64,000 nucleotides of DNA from an uncultured Acidimicrobiales bacterium (GTDB lineage Bacteria; Actinomycetota; Acidimicrobiia; Acidimicrobiales; Bin134), in the NCBI GenBank assembly GCA_951813555.1, contig OX638344.1:1550001-1614000 (forward strand), given 5' to 3'. Each line of letters starts with the position of its first letter. Position 1 is the stretch's first letter. The notes beneath the pieces were generated by a model that was not told where the DNA came from, did no database searches, and worked only from the letters and a program-made list of their open reading frames with translations. This document shows positions 15,688 through 25,233 of this stretch, piece after piece. A program made the translations under genes and the position numbers.

Positions 15688-16626
15688 CTACCCTGAGGCG
15701 ATGCGAGCGACGAATTGAATTGCGCCCTCGACCCTGCCTTTGATGGCAGTGAGTGCAGCCAGATCGAAGCGGCCTGCGTGACCATGGGTACCAGAATTGA
15801 ACTCGTCAAATAGGGTCACCACGTTGTCCAGATCGGCCTCAACAAAAGACTCCAGTTCGATGTTGTGGGCTCCCTGACGGATCAGGCAGTGCCGCACCCG
15901 AGCACGACGGGTCACTGATCCATTTTGGGTCCGTTGGCAGCTGGGATCAGCAGCGAGCACCTCTGCGTCCGGCGCGACGGTCTCCAAGAAGGTGCTAAGC
16001 AGCTCGCGGGCGCTAGTGCAGAAATGTCGAGATGCATCAGGGTTCTCAGGATGCAACGCGAACAAAGCACCACGCCATCGGGCATCAAGGTCGGGATCAA
16101 AGGCCAGCAGTTCGTCAGTAATGGAAGTCGCACGTAGGGCCGCTACTGCTCCAACCGTGGCACCATCAGCGGATGGCTCCGCAAGTAGAGAATTCAATGT
16201 GGCAACGCTGTTGGCGGTCTCTGACTCGCTGAGATCGAACAACTCCTCAGAGCCAGCCCACTCATCCGACTCAGCCTCCCGTTCGAGGCGGCCGAACGAA
16301 TCGGTCAGCGTGCGTACCGATCTGCGGTAGGCCGTGTTGTGGACGTTCACCGCGGCCTTGAGCTTGGCTATCTCTCTCCGAAGACGTTCCTGATTCGCTC
16401 GTACTAGACGGTTGTGGTCGGCCACGACCCTCTTGTTGTGTGCTTCGACTCGATGATGTTGGGCATTCACACGTCTCACTTCGGCGTTGATGGCATCGGC
16501 AGCCCGCTTCGTACGAGCGTTTTCTTGGCGCACTTTGGCGTTGTAGTTGTCAATTGCCCGCTTCTGAGCAGCATTCACGCGCCTCACTTCGGCGTTGTAC
16601 TGGGCGGGCGTCATTCTTCGAGCCAT
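15688..16626 (-). CDS. Coiled-coil protein with possible C-terminal nuclease-like domain
   Basis: A 312-residue protein of unknown function. Residues 1-100 are a highly charged helical region built on degenerate repeats around YNAEVRRVNA, seen near residues 10 and 47, and rich in Arg, Asn and Ala. The C-terminal half contains DLDARWRGALFALHPENPDA and SARELLSTFLETVAPDAEV. These resemble, from memory, a domain described in defence contexts as a pPIWI-associated nuclease; that assignment is weak. The gene lies beside a type I restriction system, divergent from it, which supports an accessory or defence role. Confidence 0.55.
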   Translation of the reverse strand: MARRMTPAQYNAEVRRVNAAQKRAIDNYNAKVRQENARTKRAADAINAEVRRVNAQHHRVEAHNKRVVADHNRLVRANQERLRREIAKLKAAVNVHNTAYRRSVRTLTDSFGRLEREAESDEWAGSEELFDLSESETANSVATLNSLLAEPSADGATVGAVAALRATSITDELLAFDPDLDARWRGALFALHPENPDASRHFCTSARELLSTFLETVAPDAEVLAADPSCQRTQNGSVTRRARVRHCLIRQGAHNIELESFVEADLDNVVTLFDEFNSGTHGHAGRFDLAALTAIKGRVEGAIQFVARIASG

Positions 16627-16934
16627 GGAACCTCCGTGATCACTCTGCCCAACCTACCAACGACCTGTGACACTTTGAACGACCGCGGCGTAGCCCTGTG
16701 CACCCGTTCGTTGGCTGTGGCCTCGATCGGCCGTCCCCTCCTCCAGAGGCACCTCTCCGCATCTCAGACAAGACTGAGAAGCTCTCGATGTCGCCACTCC
16801 ACAAGGTCGGCTAATCGCCGACAAATGGCATCTACCCGGCAGCTACGCCTCTTAGGAGCGCGTAATCCTAAGTTCCACTGTGTTTCCGCCTGGCTGCCGC
16901 GGTCAGAATGGGGCGACTGTGAGAAGGGACGGGT
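16627..16934. other. Intergenic region upstream of hsdM
   Basis: About 308 bases between divergent genes. It should hold the promoters of the coiled-coil gene and the hsd operon. I see no clear promoter, repeat or RNA gene apart from the GAGAAGGGA ribosome-binding site before hsdM. Confidence 0.4.
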
Positions 16935-18473
16935 GTGGCAACAGACCTCGGTGAACTGCAAGGCAAGCTTTGGGAGGCGGCGGACCAGTTGCGGGCGAAC
17001 TCGGGGTTGAAGGCTTCGGAGTATGCGTCGCCGGTGTTGGGGCTGATCTTTTTGCGGTATGCGGATGAGCGGTTTGCCCAGGCTTCGGAGGTGGTGGGGT
17101 CGGGGTCTGAGCGGCGGCCGATTGGGCCGGAGGACTACCAGGCGGCTGGGGCGCTGTATCTGCCGGAGGGGTCGCGGTTTGAGGGGCTGCTGAATCTTCC
17201 TGAGGGTGCTGATGCTGGCAGGGCCGTCAATCGGGCGATGGCTGGCATTGAGAGTTGCAACCCGGACCTTCAGGGTGTGTTGCCGAGGGACTACTCCCGC
17301 ATCCCGGACGACATCTTGGGTGAGCTGTTGCGGTTGCTGCGGCCTTTGCCGGAGGCGATCGAGGGTGACGGGTTCGGGTTGATCTACGAGTACTTCTTGG
17401 GCCAGTTCGCCTTCTCAGAAGGCTCGAAGGGTGGGGAGTTTTTCACACCTACCTCGATCGTGCGGCTCATCGTGGAAATCCTCGAACCGTTCCACGGCAA
17501 GATCTACGACCCTGCTTGCGGTTCGGGCGGGATGTTCGTCCAGTCGGCTCACTTCGTCGAACGCCATAGCCGTGAGCCGAGCCGGGAGCTATCGATCTAT
17601 GGGCAGGAGAAGACCGGCGACACCGTCAAGCTGGCCAAGATGAACCTCGCCGTCCACGGACTCGCCGGCGACATCAAAGAGGGCAACACCTACTACGAGG
17701 ACCTCCACGACGCGGTCGGCGAATTCGACTTCGTGATGGCCAATCCGCCGTTCAACGTCAACAAGATCGACAAGGCCAAGCTCGAAGACGATCCCCGGTT
17801 CCCGTTCGGGCTGCCCAAGCCCGACAACGGCAACTACCTGTGGATCCAGACCTTCTACTCCGCGCTCAACCGAAATGGCCGAGCCGGGTTCGTAATGGCC
17901 AACTCCGCATCAGACGCCCGAGGCAGCGAGCTCGAAATCCGCCGCAAGCTGATCGAGGACCGAAGCGTCGACGTGATCATCGCCGTCGGCACCAACATGT
18001 TCTACACCGTCACCTTGCCAGTGACGCTGTGGTTCCTCGACCGCGGCAAGAAGTACACCGACCAAGCCGACCAGGTGCTGTTCATCGACGCACGGGAGAT
18101 CTACAACCAGATCGACCGGGCCCACCGAGACTGGACATCCCAGCAAATCGAGTTCCTCGCCAATATCGTCCGACTCTGGCGGGGCGAAGAGCCAGAATTC
18201 CATGAAGGAAGCGAGGACCTGTTTGACGAAAGGTTTCCCGATCATTCCTACACTGAAGTTGCCGGGCTCTGTGCCAGCGTAGGCATTGATCTGATCGCGG
18301 AACACGGGTGGAGTCTGAATCCAGGGCGATACGTAGGGATTGAGTATGCAGATAGTCATGACACCGAGTCGTACGCATCTCAGATGGCTTCTCTCCGATC
18401 GCAATTCGCGACGCTCAGTGCAGATGCTCAAGAGCTGACAAGAGTTGTGGGCAATGCCCTGGGTGTTCTGTGA
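16935..18473 (+). CDS. hsdM: Type I restriction-modification system, DNA methyltransferase subunit
   Basis: A 512-residue N6-adenine methyltransferase. The N-terminal HsdM_N region is followed by the SAM-binding motif DPACGSGGMFVQS near residue 195 and the catalytic motif NPPFN near 270. It acts in the HsdM2S methyltransferase and the HsdR2M2S restriction complex. The GTG at 16935 is preceded by GAGAAGGGA. The last ~300 bases are more AT-rich than the rest, and this composition continues into hsdS, which suggests recombination near 18180. Confidence 0.92.
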   Translation: MATDLGELQGKLWEAADQLRANSGLKASEYASPVLGLIFLRYADERFAQASEVVGSGSERRPIGPEDYQAAGALYLPEGSRFEGLLNLPEGADAGRAVNRAMAGIESCNPDLQGVLPRDYSRIPDDILGELLRLLRPLPEAIEGDGFGLIYEYFLGQFAFSEGSKGGEFFTPTSIVRLIVEILEPFHGKIYDPACGSGGMFVQSAHFVERHSREPSRELSIYGQEKTGDTVKLAKMNLAVHGLAGDIKEGNTYYEDLHDAVGEFDFVMANPPFNVNKIDKAKLEDDPRFPFGLPKPDNGNYLWIQTFYSALNRNGRAGFVMANSASDARGSELEIRRKLIEDRSVDVIIAVGTNMFYTVTLPVTLWFLDRGKKYTDQADQVLFIDAREIYNQIDRAHRDWTSQQIEFLANIVRLWRGEEPEFHEGSEDLFDERFPDHSYTEVAGLCASVGIDLIAEHGWSLNPGRYVGIEYADSHDTESYASQMASLRSQFATLSADAQELTRVVGNALGVL

Positions 18474-19699
18474 CCGCTTGGCCTCGAAAGCCGATCAACT
18501 CCGTCATCGATGCAGTCATCGACTACCGCGGAAAAACTCCCCCGAAAAGCGAATTTGGCATTCCGACAATTTCGGCCAGGCACGTAAAGCGTGGACGAGT
18601 TGAGCACTGTGGTGAGCGGTTTGTATCGCAAGAAACCTACGACCAATGGACCACCCGAGGGCTCATCAAACCAGGGGATGTACTCATTACAACCGAGGCA
18701 CCAGTCGGTGAAGTCGCTCGCGTACCCAGCGATCGGACCTATCTGATAACTCGTCGCGTCATAGCGATGCAGATTGACCCTGCTCAAGCATGCGAACGAT
18801 TCGTAATGTACTCACTCATTGCCGATCCACACCGGAAAGCCCTCGCGAATCTTGGACACGGTTCAACTGTCCCTCGTGTATTTAAGGAAGACATCCTGGA
18901 CTTTGAAATCCCAATGCCAGGTGTCGAGACGCAGCGACGCGTTGGGAGTGTTCTTGGCAGTCTCGATGATCTGATTGAGAACAATCGGCGGCGGATTGAG
19001 GTTTTGGAGGAGATGGCCCGGTTGTTGTACCGGGAGTGGTTCGTGCACTTCCGGTTCCCGGGGCATGGGGATGTCGAGATGGTCGACTCCGACCTCGGCC
19101 CGATCCCCGAGGGGTGGGAGGTTTCTCTGTTGGGCGAGGCTTGTTCGCTCGTCATGGGCCAGTCACCAAGGTCTGAGTACTACAACGACATCGGTGAGGG
19201 ACTTCCGTTCCATCAGGGTGTGACTGACTTCGGATCGCGATTCCCAACTCATACGAAGTGGACGACGGTGGATAAGAGGGTGGCTGAGCCCGGGGATGTC
19301 TTGTTCAGCGTTCGGGCACCTGTTGGTCGCATTAATGTGGCATCCGACCGTCTAGTAGTCGGGCGAGGTCTCAGTGCGATCCGAGCTATGGATGGAAATC
19401 AGAACTTCTTGCTGACCCAGCTAAAGGAGCAGTTCGCTGTTGAGGACTCAATCGGCGGTGGGACAATCTTCAATGCTGTAACCAAGAAGGATATGGAGTC
19501 GATCCAGTTGCTTAAGCCGATCAGCTCCGTTGTTGAGGCATTTGAAGCTGTGGCAGGTCCGATGGCCGACCTGATTGCAAATCTCTGCCGACTGAACCTC
19601 GTTCTTAGGGAGACCCGTGATCTGCTTTTGCCGCGGTTGGTGTCTGGGGAGCTCGATGTATCCGAGCTTGATGTGGGGTTGGAGGCTGTGGGGGCGTGA
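18470..19699 (+). CDS. hsdS: Type I restriction-modification system, specificity subunit
   Basis: A 409-residue protein with two target-recognition domains (about residues 5-165 and 200-375). They are joined by conserved helices, LGSLDDLIENNRRRIEVLEE and LYREWFVHFRFPGHG. A second conserved helix ends in LVLRETRDLLLPRLVSGEL. It sets the split recognition sequence. The GTG at 18470 overlaps the hsdM stop by 4 bases. Both recognition domains are visibly less GC-rich than the conserved spacer, the usual sign of domain exchange. Confidence 0.92.
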   Translation: MTAWPRKPINSVIDAVIDYRGKTPPKSEFGIPTISARHVKRGRVEHCGERFVSQETYDQWTTRGLIKPGDVLITTEAPVGEVARVPSDRTYLITRRVIAMQIDPAQACERFVMYSLIADPHRKALANLGHGSTVPRVFKEDILDFEIPMPGVETQRRVGSVLGSLDDLIENNRRRIEVLEEMARLLYREWFVHFRFPGHGDVEMVDSDLGPIPEGWEVSLLGEACSLVMGQSPRSEYYNDIGEGLPFHQGVTDFGSRFPTHTKWTTVDKRVAEPGDVLFSVRAPVGRINVASDRLVVGRGLSAIRAMDGNQNFLLTQLKEQFAVEDSIGGGTIFNAVTKKDMESIQLLKPISSVVEAFEAVAGPMADLIANLCRLNLVLRETRDLLLPRLVSGELDVSELDVGLEAVGA

Positions 19700-22600
19700 A
19701 TCCTGGTCGGTTGAGTGAGGATGCACTAGTGGGGCGGCCGGCGATGCGGTTGTTGGCCGAGTTGGGGTGGGAGGTGGTGGACGGGTTCAACGAGGATTTG
19801 GGGCAGGCGGGGACGCTGGGCCGTGATTCTCAGGCTGAGCCAGTGCTCGGCCATCGGCTCATGGATGCGCTGCGCTCTTTGAATCTTGGGCTGCCGCAGT
19901 CGGCGTTGGATGAGGCCGCTGAGCAGTTGCTCCGGGATCGGTCGGCAATGGATCGGGTTCGGGCGAACCGGGAGGTTTATGGCCTTTTGCGGGATGGGGC
20001 GAGGGTCGAGGTCTCCGGCGACGACGGCGAGCGCCGGATTGTCGCCGTCCGGTTCGTGGATTGGAACCGCGCTGACGCCAATGACTGGCTGGCGGTGTCA
20101 GAGTTTTGGATTTCCGGTGACATGTACAAGCGCCGTGCCGATGTGGTGTTGTTCGTCAACGGCATCCCGCTGGTGCTGGTTGAGTTGAAGGTGTCGCACA
20201 AGAACGTCCGCGATGCGTTCGACGGCAATTTGCGGGATTACCGGGACACGGTTCCGCATTTGTTTTGGTTCAACTCTTTCGTGATGCTCTCCAACGGCGC
20301 CGACACGCTGGTCGGTTCCACGTTTGCTGATTGGGGGCATTTCGCGGAGTGGAAGAAGATCAACTCGGAGGGCGAGCAGGGAGTGGTGTCGTTGGAGACT
20401 GCCTTGCGGGGTACGTGCCAGCCGCAGCGTTTGTTGGATCTGGTGGAGAACTTCGTGGTGTTCATGGAGCGTCCGGGCGGGTTGGTGAAGGCGTTGGCTA
20501 AGAACCACCAGTTCTTGGGGGTGAACAGCTCGCTGGAGGCGTTGCGGGAGGTGGAACAGCGGGAGGGCCGGCTGGGGGTGTTCTGGCACACGCAGGGGTC
20601 GGGCAAGTCGTTGTCGATGCTGTGGTTCACCCAGAAGGTGTTGCGCCAAGAGCCCGGCAATTGGACGTTTGTGATGGTCACTGACCGCGCCGAGCTTGAC
20701 GATCAGCTATACGGAGATTTCACCGACTGCGGGGTGATCACCTCCGGCCAGCAGGTCCATGCGGAGACCTCGGCGCATCTGCGGGAGTTGCTAAGTCAGG
20801 ATCATCGGTATGTGTTCACGCTGATCCACAAGTTCATCCCGCCTGAGAAGGGCCAGCAAATGCCGGTGCTGTCTGAGCGCAGCAACATTGTGGTGATCAC
20901 CGATGAGGCCCATCGCTCCCAGTACGACACGCTTGCGGCCAACATGCGTCAGGCGCTGCCCAATGCGTCGTTCATCGGGTTCACCGGAACCCCGCTCATC
21001 GTCAGTGAAGAAGAGACCCGTCGGGTGTTCGGCGATTACGTGTCGATCTACAACTTCCGCGACTCCATCGCGGATGGCGCCACTGTCCCGCTGTTCTACG
21101 AGAACCGCATCCCCGAGCTCCAGCTCGTAAACGACGACTTCGACGAAGAGCTCGAAGACCTCCTCGAAGCCGCCGCTCTCGACGAAGCCCAAGAAAGGGC
21201 CGTAGCGCGCCAGTTCTCCCGGCAGTACCAGCTGATCACCCGACACCAGCGCCTCGAGGAGATCGCAGCCGATTTGGTCCGCCATTTCGTGAATCGGGGA
21301 TTCAGGGGCAAGGCCATGTACGTGGCCATCGACAAGGCCACCGCGGTGCGTATGTACGAGCTGGTCGAAGCCGAATGGGCCCGCTACCAGGCCGAGCTCG
21401 AAGCCGAGTTGGCCGACGCGCCTGAGCCGGGGCGCCCCCATCTGGAGTCGCTCATCGATTTCATGGCTACCACCGACATGGCCGTGGTGGTGTCGCAGGC
21501 CCAAAACGAGATTGCCGACATGAAGGAGCTCGGCCTCGATATCGCCAAGCACCGCAAGCGCATGGTGGAAGAAGACCTCGACTCCAAGTTCAAGGACCCC
21601 GAGGACCCGTTCCGTCTGGTGTTCGTGTGCGCCATGTGGCTCACCGGGTTCGACTCGCCGTCCACCTCAACGGTGTACCTCGACAAGCCGATGCGCAACC
21701 ACGCCTTGATGCAGACCATCGCCCGGGCCAACCGGGTGTTCCCCGACAAAGACAACGGCCTCATCGTCGACTACGTCGGCGTGTTTCGAAACCTCGAAAG
21801 AGCCCTGGCCATCTACGGCGCTGGACCGGGAGTGGACTCCCCCATCCGACCAAAAGACGAGCTGGTTGCCGAACTAGACACCGCTCTCGCCGAAGTCGTC
21901 GATTTCGGCGCCGACCGCGACATCGACCTCGCCGCCATGGAAGCCACCTCGGGTTTCGAATTCATAGCACTCCAAAAGGCCGCCGTCGAAGCCCTGCTCA
22001 TCGACGAGCAAACCCGCCGGGAATTCGTGAAGCTGGCACGTCAAGCCCGAAAGACCTTCAAGGCCCTGCTGCCCGACCCCGAAGCCATGGCAGTCGCCCA
22101 CCGGGTTGCCGTCATCCGAACAATTGCATCCAAGGTCGAATCATCAACAGAGGCCCCCAACATCTCCGGGGTGATGGACTCGGTCTCGGAGTTGCTCGAC
22201 CGCTCCGTCGCCGCCAACGAGTACATCATCGCCACCGCCGACACCGACCCGCTCATCGACCTGAACCAACTCGACTTCGAACAACTCATCCTCCGCTTCG
22301 AAGGCCGCAAACGCACCGCCGCCAAAGCCATCCAAGACAACATCGAAGAACGCCTCGACGACGCCGTGCGCAAGAACCCCACCCGCCTTGACCTGGCCGA
22401 GCGGTTCCGACGCCTGATCGACGAATACAACGCCGGAACCCACAACCTCGAAGAATTCCTCCGCAGGCTCAAAGCCATCAACGACGAACTCACCGCCGAA
22501 GAACAACGCGCCGTGCGAGAAGGCATCACCGAAGAAGAACTCGCCATATTCGACCTGCTCACCAAACCCGAACCCGACCTCACACGCGCCCAAGCCATCG

Positions 22601-22842
22601 AAGTCAAAGGCGCCGCCAAGAAACTGCTCGGCCGCATCGCAGACGAACTCGTCCTCGACTGGAAACGCAAACAACAAACCCGCTCAGCCGTGCGAGTTGT
22701 CGTGCTCGATATCCTCAACGACGAACTCCCGGATGTCTACGGACCCGAACTCTTCAACCGCAAAGTCGACGCCGTCTTTGAACACATCTACGCCAGCTAC
22801 CATAACAACGGCACCAGCATTTACGACGTCCTAAGCCACTGA
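19696..22842 (+). CDS. hsdR: Type I restriction-modification system, endonuclease/translocase subunit
   Basis: A 1048-residue protein. The N-terminal nuclease domain shows RRADVVLFVNGIPLVLVELK (PD-ExK type). The SF2 translocase follows with Walker A HTQGSGKSLSM near residue 299, motif II ITDEAHRSQ near 405 and FTGTPL near 433. The C-terminal helical domain is charged and binds the methyltransferase core. The GTG at 19696 overlaps hsdS by 4 bases, so the three genes form one operon. The frame is intact and of normal length, so the system looks functional. Confidence 0.93.
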   Translation: MNPGRLSEDALVGRPAMRLLAELGWEVVDGFNEDLGQAGTLGRDSQAEPVLGHRLMDALRSLNLGLPQSALDEAAEQLLRDRSAMDRVRANREVYGLLRDGARVEVSGDDGERRIVAVRFVDWNRADANDWLAVSEFWISGDMYKRRADVVLFVNGIPLVLVELKVSHKNVRDAFDGNLRDYRDTVPHLFWFNSFVMLSNGADTLVGSTFADWGHFAEWKKINSEGEQGVVSLETALRGTCQPQRLLDLVENFVVFMERPGGLVKALAKNHQFLGVNSSLEALREVEQREGRLGVFWHTQGSGKSLSMLWFTQKVLRQEPGNWTFVMVTDRAELDDQLYGDFTDCGVITSGQQVHAETSAHLRELLSQDHRYVFTLIHKFIPPEKGQQMPVLSERSNIVVITDEAHRSQYDTLAANMRQALPNASFIGFTGTPLIVSEEETRRVFGDYVSIYNFRDSIADGATVPLFYENRIPELQLVNDDFDEELEDLLEAAALDEAQERAVARQFSRQYQLITRHQRLEEIAADLVRHFVNRGFRGKAMYVAIDKATAVRMYELVEAEWARYQAELEAELADAPEPGRPHLESLIDFMATTDMAVVVSQAQNEIADMKELGLDIAKHRKRMVEEDLDSKFKDPEDPFRLVFVCAMWLTGFDSPSTSTVYLDKPMRNHALMQTIARANRVFPDKDNGLIVDYVGVFRNLERALAIYGAGPGVDSPIRPKDELVAELDTALAEVVDFGADRDIDLAAMEATSGFEFIALQKAAVEALLIDEQTRREFVKLARQARKTFKALLPDPEAMAVAHRVAVIRTIASKVESSTEAPNISGVMDSVSELLDRSVAANEYIIATADTDPLIDLNQLDFEQLILRFEGRKRTAAKAIQDNIEERLDDAVRKNPTRLDLAERFRRLIDEYNAGTHNLEEFLRRLKAINDELTAEEQRAVREGITEEELAIFDLLTKPEPDLTRAQAIEVKGAAKKLLGRIADELVLDWKRKQQTRSAVRVVVLDILNDELPDVYGPELFNRKVDAVFEHIYASYHNNGTSIYDVLSH

Positions 22843-23322
22843 TGCATCCATGGCCAGGAGTGACCAAGCTGCCCATTCCCACAAAAGGATCAGCATCTAA
22901 CTCTAGACGCAGGCTCGCTCCGGCTGCCGACGCCGATTCCAAACCTGGATCCACCACTACAATTTTCCTCTCCCACCTGCCAGTGATCCGAGGGCATGCA
23001 GCTAGCTGGCAAACATCAGAATTCTAGTGAGCGGGTGTGACACTTTTGGGTGTCCGTTGTGTCGATCCAATCGCCCCACCATGGGCAGGAATGCGGTTCT
23101 TCGATTAGGCGGCTGAAGGCCGTGTGGCCTTCCGAGGAGTGAGGCCGTGGCTAGTTTGAACCTCACAGGGTTTCAAGAAGGCTGTGCGGCTCCCGGGGAG
23201 GTTCAGAATGCTCCGTAGCATGGTTGTTCAGATCTTGCTCGGGTGCAGCGTTTCGAGATTGGCTCTGAAGAAGTCGGGCTTCGACTGCATGAGCTGCCCA
23301 TCTTTCGCGGCACGATGGGCTG
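22843..23322. other. Intergenic region with IS remnant
   Basis: About 480 bases after hsdR with no convincing gene. It contains the 49-bp double-ended IS derivative at 23157-23205 and a short GAAGGCCGTGTGGCCTTC hairpin at about 23115. Short open frames here have no recognisable protein character. Confidence 0.5.
23157..23205. repeat. 49-bp MITE-like derivative of the resident IS3 element
   Basis: TGAACCTCACAGGG then TTTCA and AGGCTGT match the left end of the IS3 element at 13449 (TGAACCTCCCCGGG, TTTCA, AGGCTGT) with a few changes. Six bases later CCCGGGGAGGTTCA at 23192-23205 is identical to its right terminal repeat. All internal sequence is missing. No target duplication is evident. Confidence 0.65.
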
Positions 23323-25233
23323 ATGTTGCTGTCGCAGGAACAGAAGGATTTTGTGGATCACGCTCGCAAGGGCCACGCCCGTCTCCTGGCGGGACCAGGA
23401 ACTGGGAAGAGCTTCGCCAGCGTCGCTTTTCTGGAAAACCTTGCTTTCATGGGCGATCCCCCTAGATGTCACATGATCACTTTCACCCGAGCGGCAACTC
23501 AGGAGCTCCAGGAGAAGTTCTCGGATGCCGAAGTTGCGATCACTGAGCGTCCGCCTTCTACAGCCCATTCGTTCGCTTTGTGGTTGTTGATGCGAAAGCG
23601 CCATGAGAAGCTCCGCATGGCCGACGATTGGGAGAAGCGGTTCCTCATCGAGGAAGCGGTGGCAGCTCGAATGAGAGAAGCCGGTCATCCCGCGACCATC
23701 AAGGAGGTGCGGAAATTCACGGAAGAGATGGCGGCAGGCTGGCAGTCCCTAGACAAGGAGCAGATTCTGCTGTCTGATTGGGACCCTGTGCTCGCAGCGG
23801 GTTTCAGGGGTGCTTGGACGGAGGCCCAGCGGACACTGGGTTTCGTCCATGTCAGTGAGATCCCCTACAAGGCGGTTCAGCTTGTTGAAGATTTGGGCAT
23901 AGACGATCTGGACCTTGACGTCCTCGTCGTCGACGAATTCCAAGACCTGAATGCCGCGGAAATACGCCTGCTCAAGCTCCTTTCAGATCAAGTCCAGATC
24001 ATCGCCATCGGGGATGACGATCAGTCCATATATTCCTGGCGCAACGCTGCTCCCAGCGCCTTGTTGCGGTTTTGTGACGAATTCGGTGCAAGGCCATTCG
24101 AGCTCACGGAGTGCTATCGCTCGCCTGCGGCCGTCCTCGACCCGGCTCTTGAAGTCATCGGTGCGATGCCGAGGCGGCAGGCGAAGGCACGGCTCGTGCC
24201 AAGTGATCCAGACCGTCCCGGTGTCTTCGCACAGCTTCGATTCGCAAACTCGGACCGCGAGTTCGAAGGCGTTGTCGACATCGTCGAGAAGCGATTAGCT
24301 GCGGGCGTCGAACCAGATGACATTGCAATCCTAGTGCGCTCCAGCGCGGACAAATTCCGAAAGGAGTTGCTGGGCCGATTCGAGGCCGAAGGGATCCAGA
24401 TCACGAACTCCGACTGGATAAAGAACGCTCTCAAGGAGACCGAAGTACGCAGACTGGTGGCATTCGGCCGACTCATTGCAGATCCATCGGACTCCCTCGC
24501 GTGGATGGGGTTGCTCCACGAGACGCCCGGAATCGGAATTGGCACTTTGATGGGGATCTACGGCTTTGCCTGCGAAGAAAGGATCTCTTTCGGCGAGGCA
24601 ATCGAGAAGGGGCGCAATACAGGATTCGAATTCCTGATGAATGCACCCCGCGCCAAGGTCGCCGTCGCGGTGGGGGAGTTCGACGCTGCTCTGGGCAATC
24701 TCCGCGGCGAACTCGAAGGGGCTCTACTCGATGAACGAGGGTGGGGTGGATGGCTTGTTGAGCACGCCAGGAAGGACAGCCTCTCCGAGGATGCTGTGAC
24801 GATCCTCGAAAGCGTGGGAAGACAAGTCGCCGAGTCAGCGACCAGTGGGCACGATGCGGGTCTCGGCAGGTTCATCAACCAGCTCCAGCCGTTAGCACTC
24901 GATCTCGCCAATACCCAGGACGGTGCCGTTCGGCTGATGTCCATGGCCCAGTCAAAGGGGCTGACGGTCAACACAGCCATCCTGATGGCAGTCGACGACG
25001 ACACCGTTCCCCTTCCCTCGGGCGACGAGGACGAGGAACGCAGGATCCTGTACGTAGCGATGACGCGAGCCAGCGAATACTGCATCATCACCACCGCCAC
25101 CTACCGGCGCGGAGCGACTGCCCGGATTGGATCAGCAAGTAAAGCCCAACGCCAAAGGACAAGGTTCCTCCGAGGACTCCCACCCAGCGTCCCAAGCCCG
25201 CAAGACGGACCGGACTTTGTCAACAATCTCTAA
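23323..25233 (+). CDS. UvrD/Rep-like ATP-dependent DNA helicase (SF1A)
   Basis: A 636-residue helicase. Walker A is AGPGTGKSFAS near residue 24, motif Ia HMITFTRAATQEL near 51, and motif II VVDEFQDLN near 203. Motif III is GDDDQSIYSWRNAAPS near 229. Motif VI is LYVAMTRASEY near 577. Compared with classical UvrD of about 700 residues it is slightly short. The ATG at 23323 is used. It stands alone between IS remnants downstream of the hsd operon, which fits an accessory defence or repair helicase rather than the housekeeping copy. Confidence 0.87.
   Translation: MLLSQEQKDFVDHARKGHARLLAGPGTGKSFASVAFLENLAFMGDPPRCHMITFTRAATQELQEKFSDAEVAITERPPSTAHSFALWLLMRKRHEKLRMADDWEKRFLIEEAVAARMREAGHPATIKEVRKFTEEMAAGWQSLDKEQILLSDWDPVLAAGFRGAWTEAQRTLGFVHVSEIPYKAVQLVEDLGIDDLDLDVLVVDEFQDLNAAEIRLLKLLSDQVQIIAIGDDDQSIYSWRNAAPSALLRFCDEFGARPFELTECYRSPAAVLDPALEVIGAMPRRQAKARLVPSDPDRPGVFAQLRFANSDREFEGVVDIVEKRLAAGVEPDDIAILVRSSADKFRKELLGRFEAEGIQITNSDWIKNALKETEVRRLVAFGRLIADPSDSLAWMGLLHETPGIGIGTLMGIYGFACEERISFGEAIEKGRNTGFEFLMNAPRAKVAVAVGEFDAALGNLRGELEGALLDERGWGGWLVEHARKDSLSEDAVTILESVGRQVAESATSGHDAGLGRFINQLQPLALDLANTQDGAVRLMSMAQSKGLTVNTAILMAVDDDTVPLPSGDEDEERRILYVAMTRASEYCIITTATYRRGATARIGSASKAQRQRTRFLRGLPPSVPSPQDGPDFVNNL

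Noticed and set aside
23184..23465. 93-codon open frame upstream of the helicase
   Set aside because: It overlaps the IS-derived 49-bp element and the helicase start in another frame, with no protein family signal.
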